A stretch of DNA of 64,000 bases from assembly GCA_025331565.1 (NCBI GenBank), contig JAFREQ010000003.1, positions 9,107,001 through 9,171,000 of the forward strand, in the 5' to 3' direction. Each line of letters begins with the position of its first letter. Position 1 is the first letter of the stretch. A program made the position numbers and the translations under genes. Of this stretch, positions 1 through 12,800 are shown piece by piece. Origin of the DNA: Holacanthus passer (lineage: Eukaryota; Chordata; Actinopteri; Pomacanthidae). A model generated the notes under the pieces. It saw only the letters and a program-made list of their open reading frames with translations. It was not told the DNA's origin and did no database searches.

Positions 1-3000
1 GTGTATACACCCAGTGAATCAGCGGACACACAGCCTGCCTACCAGGCCGCTTAATTTCATGCACCGTTAAACTCGGGAGACATTAGCCCTGTCACGAGAT
101 CAAATCACAGCAGACAGTTTGCTCATCACTTAACTATTTTAAACATGTGTATGGCACATAGCTTATGGTTAGAAATACACCTAGATGATGTCTAAAGAAA
201 AGCGTTCACTTGTTACCCTTAAGCATTTTCTGAGGTTTGCACTGTTGAATAGAGCATTTACAGTTTGAAGTGAAACAGGATAAGGTGTACCAGAATTAAG
301 CTTCTGTCATGGAAACTGTGTGAAGGTAAAGTCTGAGTCAAAGTCTGCATGACTCAAAACATGGAAAGTGTCATTATGTGGTGAGACTTGAATCTATCCC
401 CTCATGTCCACAGTAATCTACAGAGTCAATGACTTTACCTGCATTAAAAAAAGAACACGTATAGAAAGCTTGTCTGTGATTTATGCCTGGATTGTAAATT
501 GCTCTCTCCCAGTGCCATTTTACCACCGGAGCAACTCGTCTCAACACAAGCTGTTAAAGCCAGTTGCGTGGCTGCCGTAAACACTTTCCCCCTCAGAGAC
601 GAGTGGCCCTGAGGCTTCTGTTTTGTTTTCTATTTCCTGTGTGAGCATGAGCAGAGTTAACTGATTATTTGGGACCAGGGAATTATAAGATTGTCTCTTT
701 CTTTATCCCAGGAATACTTCAGCTCTCTGTCCACTGTGGATGGGTTATGATGGTTTTCTCTGCCTGAAGGGACGAGAGCTGAAGGATTTGAAAAAGCCAT
801 TGTAATGGTCCACTCTCCCGCTTGTATTCATGTCTCCACGAATTATATGGTGTTTTCACCAAAGGGCAAGATTGCTTTTTGAATGCATTTTTTTTGTGTT
901 TTTTGTTTTGAGGCTCTCTGGGTCTGAAAAGAGTATGCAGGCAGGTGTTTTTGCAAATGCCATGTGTACTGTAGCGTTGCCTTGCAGTTTTTTTTTTCTG
1001 TCTTTGTCTTCTCATGCCTCAGTCAAAATACCCCAGTACCACGAACAATAGCCCTCTCTGTGTGTCTTATGGTTGGTGTAAGTGGTGCTTATAGAAGGGC
1101 AGACAGTGAGACTTTGTTTTTGCGAGTGATGCTCGCTTGTTGGGATTTTTGAGACATCTCCTTTGATAGCAAGCTGCAATGCAGGTACGGATATATCCTC
1201 CACAATCGTCTTTTAAATTCAACCAAGAATGAAAACAGTGAGCCTAAACAATTAGTGGATTAACAGACAATGAATCTGCAACTATTTTAGTATCTGATTA
1301 ATCATTTTTAAGCACAAATGCCAAACATTCACTGGCGTCAGCTGCTCTAATGTGAAGATTTCCTGCTCTTCTTTTCTCATGCTCTTCTTCATCCTGGTCT
1401 TTTTCATATGTAATAGCTGAATTTTGGGGGGTTTTAGACAGTTGCTTGGACAGAACGAGTAATGTACAGATGTCTCACTGGACTCTTTGAAATCATAATT
1501 GGTGTTTTCTCCTTTTCCTTTTCTCTACATTTAATAGACAAACAATTAATGGTTTAATCAAGAGCCTGGCTTAGCCTTTCTTTAGTAAGCTTGCCAGACA
1601 ACCCTCTTGTGTTTACATATGAACATACCATGGAGGCATACCAGGACTTAAGGACAGACTGCACTTCTCTGTAATTAGGCATTCTTTGTGCTGAGCTCTG
1701 TCTGGACACTTCATGTCCACTGAATCCAGGATGATGCCTCGGAAGAGCTCAGACAGGGACTTTACACTTGTTTAGCATTGACTGACACATGGGCAGCAGG
1801 TTTCTGAGCAGCGTGTCTGGTCTTGGCCGGGTGCGTTTGAAGTATGTTTGCTGAAAGCCGTGCGTTAACCTTACCCATATTTGCCTTTCTGCTGTGATAG
1901 AAAGGCTGACTCAGGGTTTTGAGGGGGGATGCCCTGCAGGCTTTCATTCCAGTTTGAGTCATCGTGATCCAAACTCGGTCTGCGTTATCTGCTGTTAAAG
2001 ACTGTGTTTCTGCTGTGTTTTTGTTGTCAGAGAGTTTAGTGAGTTAGATGCTCCTTCTCATTTTTTTCAATGGATCCACCACAGCATGAATACATCCTCC
2101 TGAATCTGCTGTGTTTAGGAATTATTCCAATATTTCTTTTTCTTTTAGCAGAATATTTTTGAATATGAGCTTGCACCAATGTGGTCTTTATTGTCTGTCT
2201 AATGTTCCATGTGTGTCTGATCAGATGCCATTGATGTTTTACTGCTGATACTACATCTTACACCATTGCTAGTTTTTCAGTGGGCCTGATATTTTTAGGT
2301 TTCCGTTGAAAACACATTTAAATGTCATCTTTGAGTACTTCTTTCCTTAACCTAAGTATAAACACATTTCAAATTGCAAGCAGCACATTGTGAATTGTCC
2401 TTTGGGGGAAAAAAAAAACTCTTTTTGTGTTTTCTGCTCTACCTATTTTAAATGTCATGGTTTATGTCTGCTCGTCCCATTTATGCAAGAAGTGGGACAA
2501 GCAGTTACTGTAGGCAACCTGAGAGGTTTTTAGACTTTTACTGTTTGAAAGCCCTCGGCAGTTTACTATGGAGCTGACTGATGGTGTGCTGGTTCCTCTC
2601 ATCTTGTCTCCACCTACTGTGTGCTGTGACCATTCTTATGTTTTAGGGCACGCTTATTTTACACATAATGGAAAATGTGACCACAGGAATGCTGAAATAA
2701 CAGTTTGGTCTGTGGGTGGTTTCCATAAAGTTTGAAAACGGTGCTCCGTCCCAGTGTCGGGCACTCCCAGGATGTGAGGCAGCCGATTAAAGGAAGAGGA
2801 GATGTTTAAGCATGCATGAATGTACAGCAGAGCCTTTTGATTAAATGTCCAAAGATAAAGGGTCTGTTGTACTGCTCGGGCAGATGTCCAAGACTGGGAC
2901 GCTAAAATGCATCTTCACTCCACTCCAAACAGACTGTCCAGTGTCCTATTGGCAGGACATTTATTGTGCCAATATTTTAGGTAAATGGCCTGATTGATAT

Positions 3001-3818
3001 TCTGAAATACATTATTCACTAGTCTTACTACTTAAAATGAACATACGATCTCTGCAGCACAGAGCTCAAGAGGGTAACTAAGCAGAACACATATCATTTT
3101 CTTTCAGTTGTTGTTGTGTCAGTCTAATTTTTTCAGCTGTCACTGACTCCTGGTTATCATGTAACCATTTAGATGTGGTGCTTTTCTGCCATGTTGCTCA
3201 GCTTATCCACAAACCATCTCACAAACATGCTATTTTACCAGGCACTGTCCTTTTTTAGGCATAGAGGGTTGTTGAAGATGTACTGCAGTTACAGCCTAAT
3301 TCCTGGGTGGGAACCTTTTGTAATCACATGCTTAACAGCAACGTTACTGCACTTTTTAGCCTCGAAAGCTGAACACCACTGTAACTGGTTTGCTGGATTT
3401 GTTCTCTTCTACACTGTTGATGTTCACTACTTATGCACAGAGCAGCTTCCACCATGATTTATTTCTTAAACTAAACTGTGATTATCAGTGCATCACGCTG
3501 CTGGTTAGTAGTCACAATATTGTGGACGTTTTCATTTGGATTCTTTTCTGTTTTATGTCAGATTCCTTGTTTTCTTTTTGTGTATCACTGCTTGGTAAAC
3601 AATGCAAAAGGTCAAAAGAGCTTTTTATGAAGCTTTATATATGTTTCAGTGTAATACATCAGTGCAGCATCTGTATTCTGATGGTTCTTTTTATTAAGAG
3701 CCAAACTACACTACACTGTCAGCTTTCGAAATGATAAAAATACAGTCATTAAGCTAGATTTAAATGGAGGCTTTTTACATCGTTTTATGGCTCCTTTCAG
3801 GCTTTTCAGTGAGTGAAG
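1..3818 (+). other. ppfibp1: 5' intronic/upstream sequence of ppfibp1
   Basis: I see no coding exon in this stretch. It ends at a good acceptor (tttcag, ending 3800), followed by 18 nt of 5'UTR and the ppfibp1 start codon, so at least one upstream non-coding exon must lie in or before this region. The stretch holds one copy of a dispersed fish repeat (about 1249-1565) and otherwise AT-rich sequence. Short open frames here look random: no codon bias, no splice-compatible neighbours and no recognisable protein similarity. Confidence 0.6.
1249..1565 (+). repeat. Dispersed fish repeat (family R1), near full length
   Basis: The sequence starts caattagtggattaacagac, passes aaatgccaaacattcactgg and ends in agacaaacaattaatggttt. 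The same order of blocks recurs at eight other sites in this window. This GATTAATCGATTAATC-type interspersed repeat is very common in percomorph genomes; I cannot assign a Repbase name from memory. Confidence 0.6.
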
Positions 3819-6800
3819 ATGATGTCTGATGCCAGCGACATGTTGGCGGCAGCCCTGGAGCAGATGGACGGCATTATCGCAGGTAAAATTCTCCTTCAAC
3901 ATTATATTTTATCATCACTTAGAATATTTCAGCAGTCAAGTTGTGTTTTAACAGTTGTGTCAAAGTGTAAAGGAAAAAAGTCTCTGGTGTATAACTCTTC
4001 CAGGTTGAGTCAACACTGATATCTCATTAGTTGTAGAGTTGTATCTCATGTCTTGTCATGGTTTGCTGCAGAGCTGACATTTTAGATGGATGTCATGTGA
4101 TGCCTGGAGCTCCATGTTTGTCAGAGAGAATTTAGCATTTGTTCTGCGTTCATTCAGGCTGTGCGGCATGCAGTCATTTTCACCAGTGTTGCAATGTCAT
4201 GACATAGAGCCGTGATTAGATAGATCTGCAATGATTAGTCGATTAATCGTGAAAATAATCAGCAGATTAATTGATAATAAAAATAGTCATCAGTTGCAGC
4301 CTACAATTCTACAATTTCATTTAGCAGACGCTTTTATCCAAAGTGACGTACAGTCACATACCGATGGAACAGCCATTGGGGGCAATTTGGGGTGCAGCCC
4401 TCGCAAAGGGTTAGAAACCCTGGTCGTGACTCCAGAGGATCAGATATTCAAACCAGTATCATCAATGGCTGCCTCCACTTAATGTGATTGGAATTACTCA
4501 CATTAGTTCAGCATATGATGGCTGACTACCATTTAGTAACTACAATATTATTAGTAATACATAAAAAACAGTAAAGTCTTGTCCCTTGAATGCCACAGTG
4601 TATTGTTACTTTGTGTGCTTTAATCACTGTGAGAAGCTGAGCCAAAAAATGTTCTCTCCTCTGTACTATCAAGAGAAGTAGATTCAGTGAGTAAAATCTG
4701 TCTAAATAATTACTTATTGAAGTACGAGATGGTACATCTTTGCAAATTTCCCCACTGTGGAACGAATAAAGGTTTATCTTATCTGTGTCTTTCTTTGGAT
4801 TTTAGCTCCTTTAATGTGTTCCTCTCTCCTGTTGTGCTTCTATACCTCAGGCTCCAAGGCTCTGGACTACTCCAATGGGCTGTTTGACTGCCAGTCCCCT
4901 ACCTCTCCTTTCATGGGCAGCCTGAGGGCACTTCACCTTTTGGAAGACCTGAGGAGCGTCCTGGAGTTGATGGACACAGAGGAAAGGGAGAGTCTACGTT
5001 GCCAGATCCCTGACTCCACAGCTGACAGTCTGGTTGAGTGGCTCCATGGCCACCTGGTAAGACCCTTACATGTTGGAAAGATTCATACATGCTGCATGAA
5101 ACTCTAGGATCTCTGTATTAGAGACATTTAGGAGATTAGGCTTCTACATCTATTGAAAGCAATAATGTGTTTTTTAATGTAAATCTTTAAATGGAACTAA
5201 AGATCATAAAATACAGTCGTGTTGACCTTATTTTTCTCTTCATCAGAAGTGTGTAGCCTCAGGTCAGGTAATCTTTGCTGGTTTGAGTGGTTTATCTAGA
5301 CATATAGAAATGTGAAGTATAGATCTTGTGTTGCTTTTTTACTGCATGAAGGTCGCCCTATGTGCTGACGAGTTTCAGGTTCTTTTGAAGGCTTCGGGTT
5401 ACTTTAAGATTTTCTATCCATTCCACCCCTGATACATTGGTGAAGGAAACAACAATGTCTGAATCAGTTTAAGTTGTGTAACCATGCCAGAGGTTTTATC
5501 CGTGATGGTTGGACAGAATGTGCGGCACACAGGCTTTTGCACATCTGGTTTGCTTCTGATTGTGCTCACTCTGTACGTCGCACTAAATCTGAATGGGGCG
5601 AACTCATATAAGGTTTGCGCAGTTTTTGCATCCACTAAACCTGCACAAATAAGACAAAAAGAAACCGTGTAATTCTCAAAGCACCTGCAAAGGGTGAAAT
5701 GCACTCCTAAATGCACTGCCAAGCAAATTGTGTCCCTGTGCTTTTTGCATGTAATTAAATGAGGTAATATGCATACATTACTGCAAAAGTGCCCCCTTTC
5801 TAGGCCGATGAGCCTTGTTGCAAAAATAGTCACAAACAGCACTAAAAGCCACACACAGTTAGAGTGAAAATTATAGCATCTTCAGAGAGCTGGCATTAAC
5901 TACAGCACATTTTTAGAGGGTGATTGGATCTAATCACCAAAGTCTTTTCAGATTTATCATCCCCCTTGTGCACATGTCAACAAAATAATTGTTCACTCTT
6001 ATGAAGTCTTAGGGGTGTTTACTCTTTTGCTACAAACTCAGCCAGTCTTGTCTTTGCTGTGCTCTCTTTTGCTGTCAGCTGTCATTTTAATGTGTGCATT
6101 TTACTTTGCCACATGGATAATTGCAATCAGACGCAAAACAAAGTCATGTTGCACTCAGCCACTTCATGGGCGTGTTTGCGCTGTGTAATCATTAGTGTAA
6201 TGTCTTTTGTGAATCAGACCTTGAGACGGGCCATATAGCAGTTGCAAGTGATGCACAATTCACGGTTCTATCAGGGTTTTGTGAATTTGTCCCTATGAAT
6301 GACAAACATTGGCAAATGGTAAACTTGTTTGCTCAGCAAAAACATAAGTGTCCTCCCCTGCTGAATTCCCTGGGAATGCAAGATGAAATGCCGATGTTGC
6401 CAATGTCACAGCCAGTGTGCTGCAAGAAACATGCTGACTTCTTGGGAACCGGAGTGGTGTTTGGGAGAGTGATGGGCTGTAGGCCAGATAAATGCCAGAG
6501 CTTTTGTGTAATGCTGTAACTCACTCTGTGTGCAGCAGTTTGAATGTGAGCTTTCTTTTCAGCCATGTAAGGTTTTGTTTGTGCAGCATAAAGCAGTGTA
6601 GCCACTCACACTTTGATGTGAAGCATTTCATCTGAGACCATTGTTAGGAAGTAAAACCTTCAAAGTTGTTAAGATTAGCAGAATTTATATATTTATATAT
6701 AACTTATTTATTTATTACCTGTACCACTTACTTGTGTTTGCACCTATAAAGGTAAAAGATCAGTTCCTTCCTCCCTTCTCTCTGATCCATATTTTGTTCT

Positions 6801-9800
6801 GTCCCTGCAGTCCAATGGGCACATCTCTCTGGGTGGGGGTGACCACTACCAGGAAAGGCTTTCCAGACTAGAGAGTGATAAGGAGTCTCTGGTTCTTCAG
6901 GTACCCATCCAGCAATGCTTAGAAGATCTTACCAGTTCCATAAAGTACTCAAATCTCTAATATATATTTATGTTAAATAAAAATAAAAAAGGGTGACTCC
7001 TTGGTTCCAGGTGAGTGTGCTGACAGACCAGGTGGAGGCTCAGGGAGAGAAGATTCGAGACCTGGACTTGTGTTTGGACGAGCACAGGGAGAAACTCAAC
7101 GCTACTGAGGACATGCTGCAACAGGTGTGTGTGTGTGTGTGTGTGTCATATGAAATAAAGCTCAGTAAAAACTGTTTGCACCCAACATCAACATCCACCC
7201 AGTAGTGAAAGCTGTGCGTGGTTCACGTGTATGGAAGGAACACTGACTTGTGTAAGTGGAAGATCTGACTTCATGCCCTTCTGTCAGCAAGCGTCTGCTG
7301 TGTTTGATAAATGCTTATTTACCAGTGTGCTGCCTAGTCCAGTCCACAATTGTTGGGTGTAGCTTGGCTTCCTCCTTGTGCTGAACTGAACCTTCACATC
7401 TTTGGAAGTCGTCAGCATCATACGACAGACAACACAACTACACATAGTGCTTGCTAAAGAGCTTTGTACATGTTGCTGTCAGCTTCATCTTTATTATTAT
7501 TTTAATTTATGCACTACATTTTTTACTTTATTGTTTGCATTGCCAATATGACCACGTAGCAACCACAATGTTTGTTGTAACAATCTTGATTTATCATTGT
7601 AGGAGCTTCTCTGCAGAAGTGCACTGGAGACCCAGAAAGTAGAACTGATGTCTGAAGTATCCAACCTAAAGCTGAAGCTGAACACCATGGAGAAGGACAG
7701 ACTCGACTTTGACAGATTTAGGGACAGTGAGGTATGTGAGCTTATTCCCAGGAATTTTCTTTGTTTCTGCCTGTGTCCTTTCTCTCTCACCTCAATACAC
7801 ACACACACACTTGCCCACACACACCAAACAAACACTCATTCATGTTGTCCCAAAACCCGTGTGGGAGAGGGGCTTGTTATTTTACTCTCAATCTCAGAAC
7901 AGCTGTGCGTAAGAAAAAAGGTCAGATAGATGTTCCAACGCCTCAAGGGAACGTCAACGTTCACTGAACTTTCCATGGGAAACACGCCTGCTGTGTTTGT
8001 TGTACCTGACTGTACAACATGGATCAGCTCTGTTTTTGACCTTATTTGACTTTACTCGCCTCCGGTCAAAGGCTTTACAAACATTAAGATGTCCATCATT
8101 TGTTTACTGGAGATGGGGAGATTTCTGCTCCCAGATGAACCATGCAGAATACTTGGAAAGCTTTCAAACATGTCGTGTTATTGTTGTAGCAGCACAGCCG
8201 TCTCTTCCACCTCACCGGAACAAAAAAGCTGCTGTACATGTTCCGGCTCACTGCACATAAATCACTTCTCTTCCACAAGCAGCTTCCTCTCATTTTGTCA
8301 CTGCTGCTGCTTTGAAGCCTGTGCTCTCTAAGGAAGGCAGTCCCTTTCAAATGCATCTGGAGTTCTTTACACTGTACCATATGCATTGTGCTGACTTAAA
8401 TCAGACTTGAGTGCTTAATGGAATATAAGGCTTAGTTTTAAATACCAAAGGTGCACATTTTATTTTAATTGTATTTTGAACTGACATTGTAGAACGTGAG
8501 AGCTGCCCTGAAATTTACACTGAAAAGAAGTAAAGTATTAAACTATTACCAGTGTTTTTACTACCACTCTGTGATGTGCACTTGCTATTCTTTCAGGATT
8601 TGATGCTTGAAATTAACGAACTGCGGTACAGATTGACAGACCTGGAGAGTGAAAAACTACAATACGAAAAGAAACTTAAATCCACAAAGGTGAGTTGTCA
8701 CCAGGAACTTTGCACGCTCCCAGTTTTTGTATGAAAAACTTCATGACAGACTTTTTATTCTGTCCTGGCTGTTTATCTGTTGTCCAGAACTATCTCTTCC
8801 AGCTAAACACATAGTTAAAAACTGTTATTTCATTTCTTAACCAACTCATTGGAACGTGCAGCCTTCTTCAGGTTGAAATGTCCTCCTGATTGTAGAAACA
8901 TCTCCCAATATGATTCATTCAATTCAATAACTCAATGCTGAAATAATTTACTTATGGTTGCTATGACTCTGTTGGATCTTCGGGATGAGTTGTTCAGTGG
9001 ACAAGAGGGTGTTGGATGTTCTGTCTAAAGGAGGAATTGCACCTTTGCAGTTGCCACCCATGGAGCGTGAAACTGCTCTTTGGACCCTGTTGATCATTTT
9101 TTAATGTGCTCTATAATGTAAATATCTTGGTTTGAATCTTGGGTATTCCACCTTCCTGACTTCTTTTATCTTTCACTTCTTGCATCTCTATTTTCTCCCT
9201 CTTCCTTGGTTTGTCTCTCTACTGCTAGTCACTAATGGCCAAGCTTTCTAGCCTGAAAATCAAAATGGGCCAGATGCAGTATGAGAAACAGAGGAAGGAG
9301 CACAAACTCCAGGCTATGAAGGTTGGCTTTTCTCAGGATGGCTGTTTTTTGCTTGCTGTATGATTATGGTTTTTGACCTCTCCCTTTGGCTCCTCTTGTG
9401 TTTTTATTTTTGAGGGGAAAAAAAAAAAATCATAAAATCTGATTTCCAAGTTTTTTTCTATTTTAGGCAAAATGATGTCACTTTGCAAACAATGAAATGA
9501 CTTAATATAGTGAGCTGTGTAGTATAGTAGAATGCAAAAGGTGTAGTCAGAAATAATACTTCCTTAAGTCTGTGCCAGCTTTTCAAACCACAAGTATGCT
9601 TTGATTCTGGGTTTTTGGCAAGAGTTCTATATTTCTGTGTCCCTCTTTATCCCTCTTTACACTTGTTCCACTAATTTCCTTTTTCTCATCTTCTTTATGA
9701 AAAACTCGTCACGATTTAATTTGTCTGTCTCCGTGCTTGATTCCTGTCCTGGTCACTAAAACATGTACTTTTTGTATAATGGTTCCTGTATTTGTTACCA

Positions 9801-12800
9801 TCTCAGCCCTCCCAGACATCAGTGCTCACCTCCCACCTCACATGTTACCCTTTAGAGCAGGTGTGGCTTGTGTGCCTGTACGCCACGTCAGCATCTGTGA
9901 ACCTTTGTGTTGTGGTTTGTTTGTTGTGTGGAGTTTGGGCGGGGGTGGGGGGGGCAGTGTCTGTGTCGGGGAAATATCCTCACTGTTGTCCTCTGTTGGG
10001 CAGGAGGAGCTAGCCATGCTGAGGAGGCAGCTGGAGGGCAAAGACGGAGAGATGAGGAGACTACAGGATGAGACAGGCTTCAAAGCCATCGCCTCGAGCA
10101 GTGCAGATCCCTCAGAGAGAGGTGGGAGAGCCAGTCGAATCACAAGTCTCACTGAAGATGAGCATGCATGATGTTCAAACTCGCATTCATGTTTTTTATA
10201 TGACTGAGTAGCAAAATCTACTATATGTATAATTAGCAAAACACTAGGCTTAGTTCTACGAAAGTCAGAATCTGCAACCAACCAGTTTCTGTTTCACAAT
10301 TCTTTGTCCTGTTTAGTCTCTCATCCAGATGAAACTCTTAGAAAGAGGCTGAAAGAAAAACGTAAGGGGGGTTTTTATGCTTGTGTTTATTGTTGCACTT
10401 TATTGCTGCACCCACTTCAACCCCTGTGTGCATGAACGAGCATGAGCCATCTGAACTCTGCTTGTCCATTATAACCCATTGGAGTGCTAATACCTGACCA
10501 CAGAGCACCACATTACCAGTCTGTTCAACTGTCATCAGCCTTTTAAGGACATCGAACTGAACAAAACCGAGGTCGTCTGAAAGCTGTGTATCTGTGTTTT
10601 CAAATGTCTGACCTCGAACAGCAGCAAGGAATGTCTGCTTCGTGTTTTCAACAGGAATGAGGAATGAACTGTGTTGTTTGTCGTAACCATTCAGGCTGCG
10701 CACTCATCCTCCTGCCTCATGTCCTCCAACAATAATCACCTCCTGTACCCCTCAGTGTCTCTCCTCAAACTCCTCTAAACCTTCCACTGCTCACACCAAC
10801 AACCAGTGTGTGCTCTGCTAACCTGTAATGTCCTTGTCATGTCCAGTGTCGTGTAACAGCATCTTTGTTGTGAGTGCTGTCTTCATATCTGTCTTCCCAG
10901 TGAACTTTCACTTATGTAGAACATTTTCCATTTTTGTTCAGTGCCCTCAACATGACTCAGCACATACAGTGCAGTAGTCTAGATCACTTGTATAGGAGTC
11001 CTTACGCTTTTGTCTTTTTTTTTTTGAATATCAGATTAATATATATCTTGCACATCTTCAAACAAGTTTAAAAGCATTGATCAGTGTGTGTTTAATTTCT
11101 TGTCGGAGATCATATTAAAGGGGCTTTATTTTGGATTAGAAATAATAAACCTGTGCAGGAAAGGTTTGATTAACAGAAAATCCCTAGTACTGCTAATATT
11201 AAGGGTTTACTGCTCAGAGCCTTGTAGCAGACTGTGTGTTCTGAAAAGTGAAAATGTTCTACCAAAGTGAAATATGTGAAACGCCTGCTCACACAAGAAT
11301 GTGGTGTATCAATTTGAAAGACTTAAAAAAAGAGACTGTGGCTGTGATGTTACTGGACAGTCACTATAACAGTCAGAAATTTTGCTGCCCTTAATGGGCT
11401 GAATATATGAAGTTGCACCCTGTGTGTTCAGGCTTATTGTCCAACCCCACGTCAACACTATAGTTCTTTGTGTGTAATCATTTTTCTCTCCTCACTAGAC
11501 GTGGAAGTGCAGAGAATGAAAAAAGCAGTCGAATCATTGATGGCAGCCAATGAAGAGAAGGTACGCTTGACAAGTCGTGATTCAATTTGTATCACACAAA
11601 GTGATTCAGCTCACCTCCTGATAAAATTGCCTCACTTTGGTTTCAATTGTTTCCTTTGCAGGATCGTAAGATTGAGGAACTGAAGCAGTCGCTGCTGCGG
11701 TATAAGAAAGTTCAAGACATGGTGATGTCAGTGCAAGGCAAGAAAGGTTAGATAACTCCTGTTAGAATAGAATGAAATGAGTAGGCCTCAAAAACAATCA
11801 ATGCACAGGATATGAAAATCACCTCGCAATGACTTGAAAGTAGAGCTAGAGGTGATCCACTGCAGGCAACAACTAGTCAGCTTTATTTTTCTTAAATCTG
11901 TGTGGTTCAGAGCAGGAGCTGCTGTGAAAACTGCTCTTATCGATGCGTTAAAGGACGCTCTTACATTTAAAACAAGCCAGCTGCCAAACGGCGACCTTTT
12001 TTTTTTTTTTTTTTCCTATTTGCCTGGTTTTCCTATGGGTGTGTTTGTATTGCCCTGAGTTCGGTGTTTGCTGATGAATTTGTTAATACAGCTCTGTTCT
12101 GTAGCTTTAATAACTTTAATTTAGGCTGTTTTCTAAAGTCTGTCTAGGGGCAGTAGATGAAGTTAGTCTTATCAGATTTTGTTCTTTTGCTCTGAGCTTT
12201 GAGACAGGCTGATCAATTCAATAAACAGCTGGAGCTTCTTACATTTTACATGTCAAATTATATGGTCTTTTTTATTGTCTACTACAGAGAAAACCAAAGA
12301 TAATGAGCATGTTGAGAGTCACGGTGATGGATCCATCGTATTCTTGCCATTCAGCTCGGTGTCTGTGGAGTCAGAAAATCATGAAGTGACAGATGTTGAA
12401 CAGCTGAGAAGGAAGAGCCCAGACGAGGTTTGTCTCACATAATATGATGCGGTGTCACAAATGTTTTGACAATACAGAAGGCGTACTGAGGCATTTCCTG
12501 AATACAGCCTTTAAACATTTTGCCCTCTAACATTTAAATATCACTCTAACAATCACTATGGTGGGACTTCATTGGACAAGTAAATATAGCATGAACGTTT
12601 TTTCCCTTTTTTCCCTTAAGCTATTTCAGATCTCATTAAACTCTAAAATGCTCAGTAAAACACTGATGGCTCACACTTCACACTTGTGAAATGGAGTGTT
12701 CAACGACTCGACGTCCAATTAACTGAATAAGATCTGCTGTCAGTTTTCTAAGCCTGAGTAAAGAATTAAACCACTGTGTTCTCATGGCCTCAGGAGGCTG

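Noticed and set aside
719..1203. Open frames of 60-100 codons on both strands near the window start
   Set aside because: They overlap one another in opposite frames, have low-complexity translations and no compatible splice signals, and look like chance frames in an intron.
2504..2518. Second X-box-like site GTTACTGTAGGCAAC
   Set aside because: One of the invariant C positions is a T and the site lies in a different gene's 5' intron, so it is within chance expectation.
5414..5854. A 146-codon minus-strand frame in ppfibp1 intron 2
   Set aside because: It does not resemble any family I know, has an opposing plus-strand frame over the same DNA, and no start or splice context. Most likely random.
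9838..10281. A 147-codon minus-strand frame across ppfibp1 exon 8
   Set aside because: It is the antisense shadow of a real coding exon and its G/C-rich neighbour; the proline run comes from the G-rich intron.
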